Source: Bacteroidota bacterium (GTDB lineage Bacteria > Bacteroidota > JABWAT01). Taken from it: 64,000 bases of DNA. Shown piece after piece: positions 27,301 to 36,527 of the stretch. Numbering within the stretch: the stretch's first letter is position 1; every line of letters starts with the position of its first letter. The stretch covers positions 62,001 to 126,000 of the forward strand of contig JAFLBE010000004.1 of the NCBI GenBank assembly GCA_017303995.1, written 5' to 3'. The notes under the pieces were generated by a model, which was not told the origin of the DNA, made no database searches, and saw nothing but the letters and a program-made list of their open reading frames with translations. A program made the position numbers and the translations under genes.

Positions 27301-27454
27301 CAATGGGTTCAGAAAATCGAATTGCAAATTGATTCGAAAGTGGAACATTGGTTTTCTTATCAGGTATTGAGGTTGATTTTACATAAAAACTTTGTGCATT
27401 TGCAGTCATAACCTGCAGAATGGTGATCATAATATAAATAACCAGCGTTTTCAT
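24305..27454 (-). CDS. Type IX secretion cargo with Big_5-like and PepSY-like repeats
   Basis: A 1049-residue exported protein. The start at 27454 is set by a strong ribosome binding site (GGAGGAG) and gives a signal peptide ending ANAQ. Residues about 30-130 look like a bacterial Ig-like (Big_5) domain (NVPLSNQFAIRFSEPID). The middle holds several related units in which a helix is followed by GKMLS, GEVRKD, GRLIDS or GEIYTE, the ending pattern of PepSY domains. The last 80 residues (from NYPNPFNPET) are a type A sorting domain, so the protein should cross the outer membrane by the type IX system. It is the last gene of the minus-strand block after the PorV-like gene, but a terminator lies between them. 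Ligand or activity unknown. Confidence 0.75.
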   Translation of the reverse strand: MKTLVIYIMITILQVMTANAQSFYVKSTSIPDKKTNVPLSNQFAIRFSEPIDITKQADWNEHNGASPVPFVNLIFKSKNQNEQPVLSFQINDSATVLTLNLQLQSESAYELRIWGGRSLSLVDLDYFSIGITTASIFPTGKINGLVTSDFSVENDYLILLPSEVSLFNTDLDVLIDAYRMAAIAPNGSFTFTDVEDGSYQVILIGNRVGDPFFDYTEGDDIGVYDQDKNGIPDAVLISGGGIVSGLELSFFINSPSPTEINQNLAAQYALNWAADSRLWNVQSFRLVDSVGVSDSWGYTYFSQSSGKMLSVMFSGTNLLLAIEDMMPIARKKEFEGLFPVWKGSAEVAAVIWKEVKTRPYYKTGFPPKMSMALLPFMSDYGGMEKRFLEGSFNRLTKKNFELNQIAIPEIVSESDLIKPVWYSEVYSTDRKCKSGPGKVEEFLVSGFTSHILNFNMASASVSFTELDMELNWKEAKEEIVAIFSMDLSDTGTSEWGQITYDKLKFVYKAYFSIGNVIIPISMNYPIQVPGILVKPIRGNWLDSPVAVELADGEMLIGNPNMIGRNLTLMHETQFFPKDTSLYWYATYYDYFDREPSHLSIEQRVNSKVTELLNYQIALNARTGEVRKDSIIHVRTRLDEAISEAKKWSPNADLFNIEAVGLKNQKGTTAWVYDFKRPLINDYLRIFVSATDLLTVPVNIPVGIKTENESLTTDFIGDDSVNVVQSIYNEIDFPVSAVGLFAYNGQPVWVLKPDFESYDFNKREGPPVLVEDEFFIYLDGKTGRLIDSLDMLFNEKAGIRAAFGNIAGLMIGKSLKVIRAENIDSTGLARVWRYIWSLETGGVMMVLTHGNMEVPVLEENLESEMVQYVSSIPELKPGWMGSEETAAALMNWMQTNPINKNIDRVSATLLTGEFPEYTFPTDPETEYWFIEFREEESEWDTIVVIKALTGEIYTEVSQVESKIMPFSLEQNYPNPFNPETMIRFTMPEQERVKLTLYSVTGQKIGILLDETRRAGTHQIRFRADHLASGVYLYKIDAGTYSETRKMILIK

Positions 27455-27567
27455 AACTCCTCCAGTATTTCTACCCAATATTATGACTTTCAGCTCTTAT
27501 TATCTGTGACAAAAAACACACCAGTTACCCAGACCTCAAACCTGCAAATAATACCAGGTCTGGAATT

Positions 27568-27600
27568 TTCAAAAAAAAAGGGGGCAAAAGCCCCCTTTAA
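27568..27600 (-). terminator. Terminator after the PorV/PorQ-like gene
   Basis: On the minus strand the stem AAAGGGGGC, loop TTTT, GCCCCCTTT is followed by a run of nine T. It ends the transcript containing the PorV-like gene before the downstream type IX cargo. Confidence 0.88.
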
Positions 27601-27622
27601 AAAACAAGTCACGATAACAAGA

Positions 27623-28636
27623 TCAGAATTGAATACTTACCGAATAAATCATGACATCATCCAGAATATCCCGTTGGGAATAGGAACCGTCAAATTTGAC
27701 CCGGTATCCCATAATCGGGTATGAAATCCCAAATCCGGCTGCAAAGCCTTCATCGGTTTCGCCTCTGAACATATCTTTGTAACCGGCACGAAGCGCAAAC
27801 ATGTCATTCCAGACATATTCAGTACCTACATTAAGGGATTCGTTGTGATTACTTGGACGAAGTGCATCTGTTGAAATAACCAGAGCATTCATATCATCAC
27901 GATAGACATCCATCGAAACACCGACTCTGAAAAATATTGGCAGTTGCCATTGGTCAGTTTTCAGCAATGCAGCGATTTTGGGATCGTTGCCTGTTGAACC
28001 CTGATCGTAATCATAGGATCTGTAAATGTCTTTTCCTTCGTACTGAATATCGAGTCCAAAATTTGAAACCGACATACCCAGTTTTAATCCGTTCCACTGT
28101 GAATTATACAGAAGTCCAAGGTCAACGGCGAATGAGTTTGCAACTTCATGCCAGATCTGGGATCTGATATATTTCACAGTTCCACCCATCGAAAACTGAT
28201 CGGTAAGCGCCTGCGAATAAGTTAACCCCATATACAAATCACGGGCATCAAACTTTTCACCGGTTCCCTCTGGTTGTTCGGGTGTAGTTACGTTGATTTC
28301 TCCATAATACAAACTACCAAATTGCAAACCGATTACAGAAACGTCTGAAACCGCGAGCGTTACACCCACCCAGTCATACTGAGTACCGAGCAACCAGTAA
28401 TTTTTGGAAAAAGCAACTTCATTTTTAGGTTTGGCGCCTAGTGCACCCGGATTCCAATATAAGGCTGAAGCATCCTGTTTATAGGAAACAACAGCACCAC
28501 CCATACCAACAGCATCAGGACCAACCCCAATGCCAAGGAAGGATACGCCATTTGTTCCATATTTTGCCTGGGCCAGGGCCAGAGAAGCCGACAACACCAA
28601 CGTGCCGACGATAATAGCTACTATTTTGGCTTTCAT
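27623..28636 (-). CDS. PorV/PorQ-family outer membrane protein
   Basis: A predicted beta-barrel of about 337 residues. The signal peptide (MKAKIVAIIVGTLVLSASLALAQ) is followed by the family opening GVSFLGIGVGPDAVGMGGAV and ASALYWNPGAL, typical of PorV/PorQ and UPF0164 proteins. PorV helps type IX cargo leave the outer membrane pore; many FCB paralogues sit beside TonB receptors. The frame is open to an ATG at 28663 that overlaps the upstream stop (ATGA). I prefer 28636 because the signal peptide is cleaner, but the upstream start would be translationally coupled. A role as a specific shuttle for the neighbouring cargo is inference from position. Confidence 0.82.
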   Translation of the reverse strand: MKAKIVAIIVGTLVLSASLALAQAKYGTNGVSFLGIGVGPDAVGMGGAVVSYKQDASALYWNPGALGAKPKNEVAFSKNYWLLGTQYDWVGVTLAVSDVSVIGLQFGSLYYGEINVTTPEQPEGTGEKFDARDLYMGLTYSQALTDQFSMGGTVKYIRSQIWHEVANSFAVDLGLLYNSQWNGLKLGMSVSNFGLDIQYEGKDIYRSYDYDQGSTGNDPKIAALLKTDQWQLPIFFRVGVSMDVYRDDMNALVISTDALRPSNHNESLNVGTEYVWNDMFALRAGYKDMFRGETDEGFAAGFGISYPIMGYRVKFDGSYSQRDILDDVMIYSVSIQF

Positions 28637-28659
28637 TTTGTTATTCACTTTCCTGACTA

Positions 28660-31600
28660 TCATTTAATAATTCCAATTTTGCCTTCTTTTCTGCCATACT
28701 TGGATTCAAGTACGTAGAAATACATTCCGGCAGCAACATCAAGATTTTCCTTGGTTTTCAAATCCCATCTGATGGTACCATTCATAAGTCCGCCATCAGC
28801 ATAGAGCGTTCTGATCATATCCCCTGCTGAAGTAAACAAATAAATTTTGGCATCATTAGGTACATTTCTGAATTCAATTCTACGTTCCCTGCCACCACTG
28901 GTAATATTGGAAGGCGGAGGAATTTCAATTGAAGACATAACAACATAAGGATTCGGAACTACCTGAATGTTAAGCATGTCTTGCTTTACAGTTGCGGCTG
29001 CTTCAATTTTCCCAACCTTGGTTGTGAATTCAAAAGCATCATTGGCTGCAAATGGTTTGGATGATTTAACAGTCAGCTTCATTGGACGGTTTAAAGACAA
29101 CTCCAACAATTTCAAATGCCCGATTTCAAGTTGATATCCAAAAAGATATTTTCCATCTGCGGTATTATGAATCACTGTGTAGTTTTTACCGTTAATAGTT
29201 TCAATTCCGGTAAAATCTCTGGTAGTTGGCTCAAGTAAAACAAGATTGTCACCAAAACTTAGAGCTCCGTCGTTATCATCGTAATTATAAGGTACGTAGA
29301 TATATTTAACAGGTTTTCCGGTAGTCAGGTTTGTTACTTTAAATTTGGTTTTATAGCTGGATTCCCCAAATACTCCCGAACCCTCATAACTTGAATCTAC
29401 TTTTGTTGAAAAGGTTTCAATTTGATAGTCGTAGGGGAAAACTGAATACTGCAGCTTTGTTGTCGCGTCAGCATCAAAATAAAAGTAATTAAATCTCGCA
29501 ACCAAAGAAGTTGTGTCACCACTAAACCTTACAGTTGAATCTATACGTTCAATGGTCCAGAAATTATCAAATTTCAATCTGACACCATCAAAGATGATAT
29601 CATCTGAATCTTTTCTGTCTTTAGTCTCTGCATATCCTGGGTTATTAGGAATGTATGGACTCTTGTAAACCACATAAGGTTTATACTCAATGGAATAGAT
29701 TTTATCTTCAACAAGCGGAAGAGGAACTCCCTTTCTTGATATAATCTTACCATTGTTTTTATCAACCCGGTAGGTGGCAGGTGAAATTGTATTTCCTGAT
29801 GCATCCTTTAAAACAACTTCTGCTGAATCAACATATTCCGGCCGGCTTAACATTGAGTATCCACCACTGCCATCATAAGTAAAGATTTCTGTAACTCCGG
29901 AAAGGTTTTTTACAGAATAACTCACAGTCTTCGGACCTGTTTTTTCATAGAAGTCCAGCGTATCAATTTTTCCGTTATTGTTATTATCAGCTCCATCAGT
30001 ACGGGTATCAGTAAAAGTAACCTGATACTTGATGTTATCTCTGAGTTTGGATGGATCTTCAACAACAACTGCAACCTTGGAATTCGATGTTGTACCTGCA
30101 AGAGGCGTTAATGGGAATGAGGATTCAACCCTGAAACCGGCAGCAAAATCAGTTGGTGTTACCACTGCTGTATTTTGGTCAGTTACGAATTCTCCTGTTA
30201 ATTCCTGAGTAATGGAATGCGTATTTTCAGATGGGAAGATACCGCTGGTATCAACACCTCTGTCATAAGCAGTTACAGCATAGAAATACCGTTGACCATT
30301 GATGACATCATTATCAACATATTTATGCGCTAAGCCAATGACGTCGTTACCCAAATAGAAAGTATATCCACCAGAGGTCTGATAAATTTCAGACAGTGAT
30401 TCGTAATACCCTTTAATACCATTCAAGGGGATGTCGTATTGGGCAATTGGGATGTAGCCTACTTTAAGACCATCGGCATCCGTTATATTCCGTACATCTT
30501 CAAAGTTCATGTCCTTTGATTTGTAAACTTTATAACCTTCAAAATCCTTAACCAATTTACCGTTGCTATCCTTTATTGCAGGATCAACTGATTCTTCAGA
30601 TTCACGTCCCCAATAAAGGATAACTTGTTTGTCGCCGGCAACTGCTTTCAGGAAAGGCATATCTGGAGCCTGTGGGAACCGGTAGTTGTTGTCATATATA
30701 TTCTGAACAACTTTACGGTTTTTGTAAAAATCGACCAGGTTTTCACCATAGAGCAATCCAAAACTGAAAGATTCAGTCTGTTTGGAAAGTAGGGGAAAGA
30801 AACCGGAACCAAAGGTAAAGTCACCATCGGCTCCACCTTGCGCAACACCGTTAACGATGTTGGAAGGAGTTGAAAAACCTCCTGGCGTCAACCGTGTCCA
30901 GAGTGCTTCATCATCAATGAAATCAATTTCATTTGACGGTGCGAAGTAATCAAAAGAAGTCAACCCGATCTGATCAGATTCATCAATATCTTTGGCATCA
31001 AAATTAGGTTCACCTGGACTAGCATCGCCACTGTTCTCACCATCAGACAAATCACCGCTGTTGGGAAGGCCATCTTTACCTACGTCATCATTTGCCGGAT
31101 CCCAGTCACCATCATTGTCAACATTGTCAATACGGGATTCATCAATCATTTTGTCAGAATTCGCAATTCCGGCTTTATAATTGATGTAACTGGTTGGAGA
31201 AAGGATGTCAAACAATATAATTGTTGGATCCAGTTTATCCTTTTTGACCTGACGGTAGTGAACATAATAGTTTTCATCAATCAGACCATCAAAGTCGTTG
31301 TCAATTCCATCAAGTGCATTCGGGTTTACAGCATCCTGTAATGCGGTAACTCCTGCAACCTTTACTTTTACAATATTACCTTCGGCAAGTGTATCACCTA
31401 CATGAACCCATTTCGGAGCCATTCCAAGTGTTCCAATTAAAATAGAGTCGGATCCGATTTGAACACGATCTCTTTTATAGTAAACTTGTTTTGGATAACT
31501 TCCGATTAGGGTATCCCTTCTGGTAATAGTAACCAGATAATCGAGGGGTTTTACAACTACAGGCAAGAAGTCAGTTTCTAAGAATTTTGTTGAGGCAACT

Positions 31601-32613
31601 CCGGCATCACGGTCATTGTCGATACCATCGTAGGCATTGCCTGGTGATTCCAGGAATGCATAACCAACATAACCCACTTTAGTTCCAACCCAGTCAGGAT
31701 TTCTGCTGTTATTCTGTGGGAAATCCCATGAATAAACAAGACTGTTCTGAACATCAAAAAATGAGGCGTCATCATCAGATTCACCCACATGTCTGTCACC
31801 GGTTACACCCACATAGGTACCGCAGACGAGACCAAAAATTGCTTTATTGTAATCTAAATCACTGGTATTTGTGATTTCGTATAACCAAAAAATACAATCC
31901 TGTGCAAGAAACTGAGCCCATTGCAGTCCTCTTACCTTAACATCAAGACCCAGACCACCTCTGGTTTTATCAGTAGAATCAGGAGTAACATTGAATGGAG
32001 CTCTGTTAAACTCTACATCCATATTATCATCCATCACATAAAAGGATTCCTGATCAGATCTGGCTACTTTTCCGAAATAACCATTCCAGAAACCATTCCA
32101 GTCACTTCCCTGATCTGGCCAGTTAGGAGGCCAGGAACTTCTATTGTTTGATGTAGCAACATATTGCTGGTCTGCCTTTGCATATCCACCCTTGGGTTCA
32201 AAAGTCAGATAACCATCAACACCACCCGGCAAATAATCTTTTGAAGAAGGCCTTGCAAAGTCAGAAATCTGTACCGAGTGAAATACCTTACCACCATTTT
32301 TGGTGATCAGATTTTTAATTATCGGGCTATTAAAATCGGTGGTAGCTGGCATTTGAACTTCCAAACCTACCATCAGACTGATATCACCGATGTAACCATT
32401 GTTGTTGTAAACCCAGGATCCGCGGGGACCCTTATCTGCAGGTTGCCCTACAACGCCAGCATTGTTAAAAACAGTTTTAACAAGATTTCCGGAGTGAATT
32501 CCAAACTTTTTATTTGCAGGATTGCCGTATGACTTAGTAGTCGTCTGGGCAAAAAGGGTCTGTCCTGTAAATAAAAGCATGAACCCCGTTATTAGGAAAA
32601 GCTTTGATTTCAT
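28660..32613 (-). CDS. Large exported protein with Asp-rich calcium-binding-like motifs and FlgD-like C-terminus
   Basis: A 1317-residue protein with a signal peptide ending TLFAQ. Four segments rich in Asp and Asn (DGIDNDRDAG, DGIDNDFDGLIDE, NVDNDGDWDPANDD, GADNNNNGKID) resemble the calcium loops of thrombospondin type 3 or EF-hand-like repeats. A fibronectin-like unit with KVYKSKDMNFEDV lies in the middle. The last 110 residues (VVPNPYVV, then GDMIRTLYADGG and GMYFYVLESKYGRKEGK) form the FlgD/type IX C-terminal fold without the usual YPNPFNP start. It lies 18 bp after the TonB receptor and overlaps the PorV-like gene, which suggests the three act together at the outer membrane. Function unknown; a surface lipid- or glycan-binding partner of the receptor is one possibility. 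Confidence 0.7.
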   Translation of the reverse strand: MKSKLFLITGFMLLFTGQTLFAQTTTKSYGNPANKKFGIHSGNLVKTVFNNAGVVGQPADKGPRGSWVYNNNGYIGDISLMVGLEVQMPATTDFNSPIIKNLITKNGGKVFHSVQISDFARPSSKDYLPGGVDGYLTFEPKGGYAKADQQYVATSNNRSSWPPNWPDQGSDWNGFWNGYFGKVARSDQESFYVMDDNMDVEFNRAPFNVTPDSTDKTRGGLGLDVKVRGLQWAQFLAQDCIFWLYEITNTSDLDYNKAIFGLVCGTYVGVTGDRHVGESDDDASFFDVQNSLVYSWDFPQNNSRNPDWVGTKVGYVGYAFLESPGNAYDGIDNDRDAGVASTKFLETDFLPVVVKPLDYLVTITRRDTLIGSYPKQVYYKRDRVQIGSDSILIGTLGMAPKWVHVGDTLAEGNIVKVKVAGVTALQDAVNPNALDGIDNDFDGLIDENYYVHYRQVKKDKLDPTIILFDILSPTSYINYKAGIANSDKMIDESRIDNVDNDGDWDPANDDVGKDGLPNSGDLSDGENSGDASPGEPNFDAKDIDESDQIGLTSFDYFAPSNEIDFIDDEALWTRLTPGGFSTPSNIVNGVAQGGADGDFTFGSGFFPLLSKQTESFSFGLLYGENLVDFYKNRKVVQNIYDNNYRFPQAPDMPFLKAVAGDKQVILYWGRESEESVDPAIKDSNGKLVKDFEGYKVYKSKDMNFEDVRNITDADGLKVGYIPIAQYDIPLNGIKGYYESLSEIYQTSGGYTFYLGNDVIGLAHKYVDNDVINGQRYFYAVTAYDRGVDTSGIFPSENTHSITQELTGEFVTDQNTAVVTPTDFAAGFRVESSFPLTPLAGTTSNSKVAVVVEDPSKLRDNIKYQVTFTDTRTDGADNNNNGKIDTLDFYEKTGPKTVSYSVKNLSGVTEIFTYDGSGGYSMLSRPEYVDSAEVVLKDASGNTISPATYRVDKNNGKIISRKGVPLPLVEDKIYSIEYKPYVVYKSPYIPNNPGYAETKDRKDSDDIIFDGVRLKFDNFWTIERIDSTVRFSGDTTSLVARFNYFYFDADATTKLQYSVFPYDYQIETFSTKVDSSYEGSGVFGESSYKTKFKVTNLTTGKPVKYIYVPYNYDDNDGALSFGDNLVLLEPTTRDFTGIETINGKNYTVIHNTADGKYLFGYQLEIGHLKLLELSLNRPMKLTVKSSKPFAANDAFEFTTKVGKIEAAATVKQDMLNIQVVPNPYVVMSSIEIPPPSNITSGGRERRIEFRNVPNDAKIYLFTSAGDMIRTLYADGGLMNGTIRWDLKTKENLDVAAGMYFYVLESKYGRKEGKIGIIK

Positions 32614-32631
32614 ATATCTTTTCGCTCCAAT

Positions 32632-35415
32632 TTAAAAATTATAGGTTACGCCGAACTCAAGTCGCCTTGGTTCAGAATAATTCTGTGGGTTCGTATAGAT
32701 TTCCTTCAGGGTATTGATCCCTTTCAGGTCTGCATCATTTACGATTTTAGAGTTTGTAAAGAAATCCTTTGTATACCCTGTACGGCCAGAATCATCAAAA
32801 ACATCTTCCTCGTTCAGCGTATCAAACAAATTATAAATTCTGGCATACAAAGAAAGACTACCCGAAGGAAGCTCAATATTGTAATACCCTCTCAGGTCGA
32901 CATTTACAGCTGATGGTTTGGTTTCACTGTTATCAGATAAAGTTGATACATCTTGTGACAGTCTTGGTGTGTAAGGCTGACCAGAACCAAAAGTCATAAT
33001 TGAAGAAACGCCCCAGTCTTTCTGGCTGTAGTTAATGGTGGTGTTAACTGTGTGAGTCTGATCCCAGCTAAGCGGAACAAGAGTCAGTTCAGGTTTTCTT
33101 CCACTATTAAGTGCGTTGCTTGCAGCGTAAGGATCGGAAGCCGTTCCCTTTGCAATTTGGAAGGTGTAATCCAGAGTAATAGCCAATCCATCTGTCATTC
33201 TCTGATTTACCGATAAAATGAACCCTCTGATAAACGCAAAGTCAGCGTTAACTACTTTACCATAAGTATTACCAATGTAGGTAGAAATAACACTGCTTGC
33301 AGTTCCAGACAGGTTACGGTAATCGCGGAAATAAAGGGTTGCATCAATTGCGGTATTATCAGTAATCTGCTGATTTAAACCCAATTCCATGGATACGTTT
33401 TGTTCTGGCTTCAGATCAGGGTTACCCACATTTCCAACATTTCCGGAACCTTGAGATAATTTGTAATTGGCATTACTATATAATAATTCGAAGTTTGGAA
33501 ACTGGTAAAAGTGGCCATACGAGAAATAAATTTTACCCCGATCAGTGATTGGGAAGGCAGCACCAATACGTGGAGAAAACTGATATTTTGGTTTTGATTT
33601 TTTCCACCAGAATTTTTCAAGTTCAGAAATTGGACGTCTGTTATTGTTCACATCCTGTTCTGCCAGATCAATTTTACCATTTCCGTTGGTATCGTTAAAC
33701 CGGTTACTTTCTTTTCCTGGTAGGTAAATATTCGGATCAGTAGGATCAGCAGGTGATTTACCAGCTGCATCAAACCAGTCAAACCGTACCCCAAGGTTCA
33801 GGATAAAGTTGGTAAACTCAATTTTATCCTGAATATAGGCAGCAAACTCGGTAGGTTTTCTAACGTAGCTGTCATTACTGCTCGACTCTGAAGACGCATA
33901 CATTGGAACAATGTAGGGTTCTTTTATAGTGGCATCAATGACGTTAATATTTTCCTGAACAGTTCTTGACAGATAATCGATATTGTGAATTTTATATTCA
34001 ACACCGGTTTTAATCTGGTGTTCATTGGTAACCTGGCTCCACAAATCTGCTTTGGCAGAGTAGCTGTTGGTTTCACGTCTGAACTGGCTCATATCAACGC
34101 CACCGACTGAAAAAGTAAACTGTGGTTTACTGCTGTTGGCAAGCGGATCAACATATTTCGAGCTTAATCCATCATATACATAGTGTTCATAAAAGTTGGT
34201 AAATCCAGACAATGAAACGGTATAAAATGTATTTGCTGAAATGGTATGGGTCAAACTGGCAATAGCCGTGTAGGAATCTTTGAACCGGTTTAAAGTTCCA
34301 TCAGGATTATAAACATATCCTCTGTCATACTCTTTCCATTCCCGTGATTCATACATCAGGTTCAGTGTTGATTTCAAGCTCGTAGAAATCGGCCAGGTTA
34401 ATTTGTTCTGTATGGATATTTTGCTGGAATTGTTCATCTGAACCAACTCATTATCACCCAGGCTTGAAAAGGTAACATCTTTTGTAACCGGATCTGTTCC
34501 AATTACGTTATCAACGTTATACTTACGTTTTCCGTAGAGATAACCACCAAAATCAACATAACGGGCTACGAAGAAGAAATAAAGATTATCTTTTATAATC
34601 GGGCCGCTGACGGTTCCTTCATAACTTTGAATATTTAATGGATTATAAGTTGATGGCCGGGGAAAAAGGTCATCATTTCCGGTCATATAATCACCAAAAT
34701 AGGTACCTAAGGCACCTTCATATTTATTGTTACCATCTTTGGTTGACACGTTAATAATGGCAGACATGGCCTGACCATATTCAGCGTTGAAGGCACCAGA
34801 AATAACCTGGAGCTCAGAAACGCTGCTTTTATTAACTTCAACCGGAGAAGAGCCGTCATATTTGTCTGTAACAGGCACACCATCGATCATGTAGCCAACT
34901 TCACCGGAACGACCACCACGAAAGTGACCTCCGACGTTACCGGCCTGGAGAGAAACGACCTGTGAAATTTCAGTAACCGGCAGGGCAGCAATTTGGTCAC
35001 CTGAAACGGTAGCTGTACTGGCAGTCTGATCTTTCTGAACCATGGGTCGTTCGGCTGTAATGGTGATTTCTTCGCCGAGAGTCAAAACTTCTGCGGAAAG
35101 AGGAACGTCGATACGGGCAGTGAGTCCGGTAGCTACCCGAACGTTACTGATCGTTTTGTTGGTATATCCGACGTACGAAATCCGGATGGTGTAAACCCCC
35201 GGCGGTACATTCAGAATGTTATAGTTGCCATCAAAATCGGTTGCGGCACCTAGAGAGGTTCCGATTACCAGCACGCTGGCTCCGATTAATGCTTCACCGT
35301 TCTCCTGGTCGGTAACCTTACCGGCAATTTTACCGGATTGGGCAAATACAGCCGACGAGGTTAGCATTGCAAGCAATGCAGTTAAGAACAGACGTCCTAT
35401 CAGTTTTGTCATCAT
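32632..35415 (-). CDS. TonB-dependent receptor with carboxypeptidase-regulatory domain
   Basis: An outer membrane transporter of 927 residues. After the signal peptide (ending AVFAQ) comes a carboxypeptidase-regulatory-like domain (GKIAGKVTDQENGEALIGA to about residue 105), then a plug domain (about 120-230; YMIDGVPV, SELQVISGAFNAEYG) and a 22-strand barrel ending in Phe (LEFGVTYNF). I start at the ATG at 35415; the frame is open 25 codons further upstream across the regulator's end. The layout resembles SusC, but no SusD follows; instead a 1317-residue exported protein and a PorV-like protein do. The LacI regulator directly upstream suggests a sugar-responsive cargo. Confidence 0.9.
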   Translation of the reverse strand: MMTKLIGRLFLTALLAMLTSSAVFAQSGKIAGKVTDQENGEALIGASVLVIGTSLGAATDFDGNYNILNVPPGVYTIRISYVGYTNKTISNVRVATGLTARIDVPLSAEVLTLGEEITITAERPMVQKDQTASTATVSGDQIAALPVTEISQVVSLQAGNVGGHFRGGRSGEVGYMIDGVPVTDKYDGSSPVEVNKSSVSELQVISGAFNAEYGQAMSAIINVSTKDGNNKYEGALGTYFGDYMTGNDDLFPRPSTYNPLNIQSYEGTVSGPIIKDNLYFFFVARYVDFGGYLYGKRKYNVDNVIGTDPVTKDVTFSSLGDNELVQMNNSSKISIQNKLTWPISTSLKSTLNLMYESREWKEYDRGYVYNPDGTLNRFKDSYTAIASLTHTISANTFYTVSLSGFTNFYEHYVYDGLSSKYVDPLANSSKPQFTFSVGGVDMSQFRRETNSYSAKADLWSQVTNEHQIKTGVEYKIHNIDYLSRTVQENINVIDATIKEPYIVPMYASSESSSNDSYVRKPTEFAAYIQDKIEFTNFILNLGVRFDWFDAAGKSPADPTDPNIYLPGKESNRFNDTNGNGKIDLAEQDVNNNRRPISELEKFWWKKSKPKYQFSPRIGAAFPITDRGKIYFSYGHFYQFPNFELLYSNANYKLSQGSGNVGNVGNPDLKPEQNVSMELGLNQQITDNTAIDATLYFRDYRNLSGTASSVISTYIGNTYGKVVNADFAFIRGFILSVNQRMTDGLAITLDYTFQIAKGTASDPYAASNALNSGRKPELTLVPLSWDQTHTVNTTINYSQKDWGVSSIMTFGSGQPYTPRLSQDVSTLSDNSETKPSAVNVDLRGYYNIELPSGSLSLYARIYNLFDTLNEEDVFDDSGRTGYTKDFFTNSKIVNDADLKGINTLKEIYTNPQNYSEPRRLEFGVTYNF

Positions 35416-35443
35416 ATGACGATCACTCCACGTATGGTTTTGT

Positions 35444-36475
35444 CTACGATTTTGTTTGTTGTTTTTCCGTGCCGCACGTTTCCCTAACAATCAAGGTAGG
35501 GGAAAATGTGGTATGTGAAGGCGGAAAGTCGTTGTTTTGGATTCTGTGGAACAGTTTTTCAACCGCCAGAACCCCCATTTGGTACATCGGTTGTCTCATG
35601 GTGGTGAGTCCGATGTGTTTAGCAAGTTCAATATCATCAAAGCCCAGGATAGCAATATCATCAGGGGCAGTTAATTTCCGGTCTTTCATAGCATTCAGAG
35701 CACCAATAGCCTGAATGTCAGAAGAGATAAAAAAGGCTTCCGGTAAATCTTCCCGGTTTTTGTCAATGACTTCAGACATGGCCTGATAACCGGCTTCACG
35801 GTTAAATCCGTCTGCTTTTGAATGTTTACTGATTCTGAAATATCGTTCGTAAAAGGGTAATTTTGCTTCTTCTAAAGCCCGGCGATAGCCATTGTAACGC
35901 ATTCTTGCCGGTTCAGAATCCAATGAAGCATTGATCATTCCGATTTTTTTATATCCTAATTTAACCAGATACCGGGTCGCAACATAGGCGCCCTCTTCAT
36001 TTTGGACGGTAATCGAATCAAAATCAGGGTGGAAAGTATCAACAAGAATGGTAGGAAGCTGAAGCTCTTTAAGACGGGTATCAAAACCATCAGGAAGTTT
36101 CATTGAAAAGAAAAGAATTCCGTCAACTTTTCCCTTTTGGATGGCACGTTTGAGGTATTCTTCAACCTGATTTGTTTGGTTAACACCATAAAGCATGATG
36201 TCATAGCCCAAATCAGTGATTTTATCCTGAATACCCTGCAACACTTCAACAAAGAAATAGTTGGTAAAAAATGGCATGATCAGGGCAATGGTGTTGGTTT
36301 TGCGTTTTGCAAGACCCTGAGCGTAGGCGTGTGGCTGATAGCTCATCCGGCGTGAAATCTCAAGAATTCTGTTCTTGGTTTTTGCCGCAATCTTGGGGTG
36401 ATTATTCAACGCACGGGAAACAGTGCCAATTCCAACGTTGGCTTCCCTGGCGATGTCATAAATCGTAACACCCAT
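35444..36475 (-). CDS. LacI-family transcriptional regulator
   Basis: A 343-residue repressor. Residues 4-48 are the LacI helix-turn-helix and hinge (DIAREANVGIGTVSRAL, then RILEISRRMSYQPHAYAQGL), and residues 60-335 are the periplasmic-binding-protein-like sensor domain (MPFFTNYFFVEVLQGI, ILGFDDIELAKHIGLTT). It lies 28 bp before the TonB receptor in the same direction and is probably co-transcribed with it. Control of the receptor operon in response to a sugar or derivative is inferred from family and position. A 26-bp inverted repeat upstream (36528-36553) is a candidate self-operator. Confidence 0.92.
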   Translation of the reverse strand: MGVTIYDIAREANVGIGTVSRALNNHPKIAAKTKNRILEISRRMSYQPHAYAQGLAKRKTNTIALIMPFFTNYFFVEVLQGIQDKITDLGYDIMLYGVNQTNQVEEYLKRAIQKGKVDGILFFSMKLPDGFDTRLKELQLPTILVDTFHPDFDSITVQNEEGAYVATRYLVKLGYKKIGMINASLDSEPARMRYNGYRRALEEAKLPFYERYFRISKHSKADGFNREAGYQAMSEVIDKNREDLPEAFFISSDIQAIGALNAMKDRKLTAPDDIAILGFDDIELAKHIGLTTMRQPMYQMGVLAVEKLFHRIQNNDFPPSHTTFSPTLIVRETCGTEKQQTKS

Positions 36476-36527
36476 TTTTTCCTCTGACTTTAAGTATTGG
36501 AACTGCTATGGAAAGGCTTCCACAATA

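Noticed and set aside
32632-35415. SusC proper with a SusD partner
   Set aside because: No SusD-like lipoprotein follows; the downstream gene is a much larger exported protein without a lipobox.
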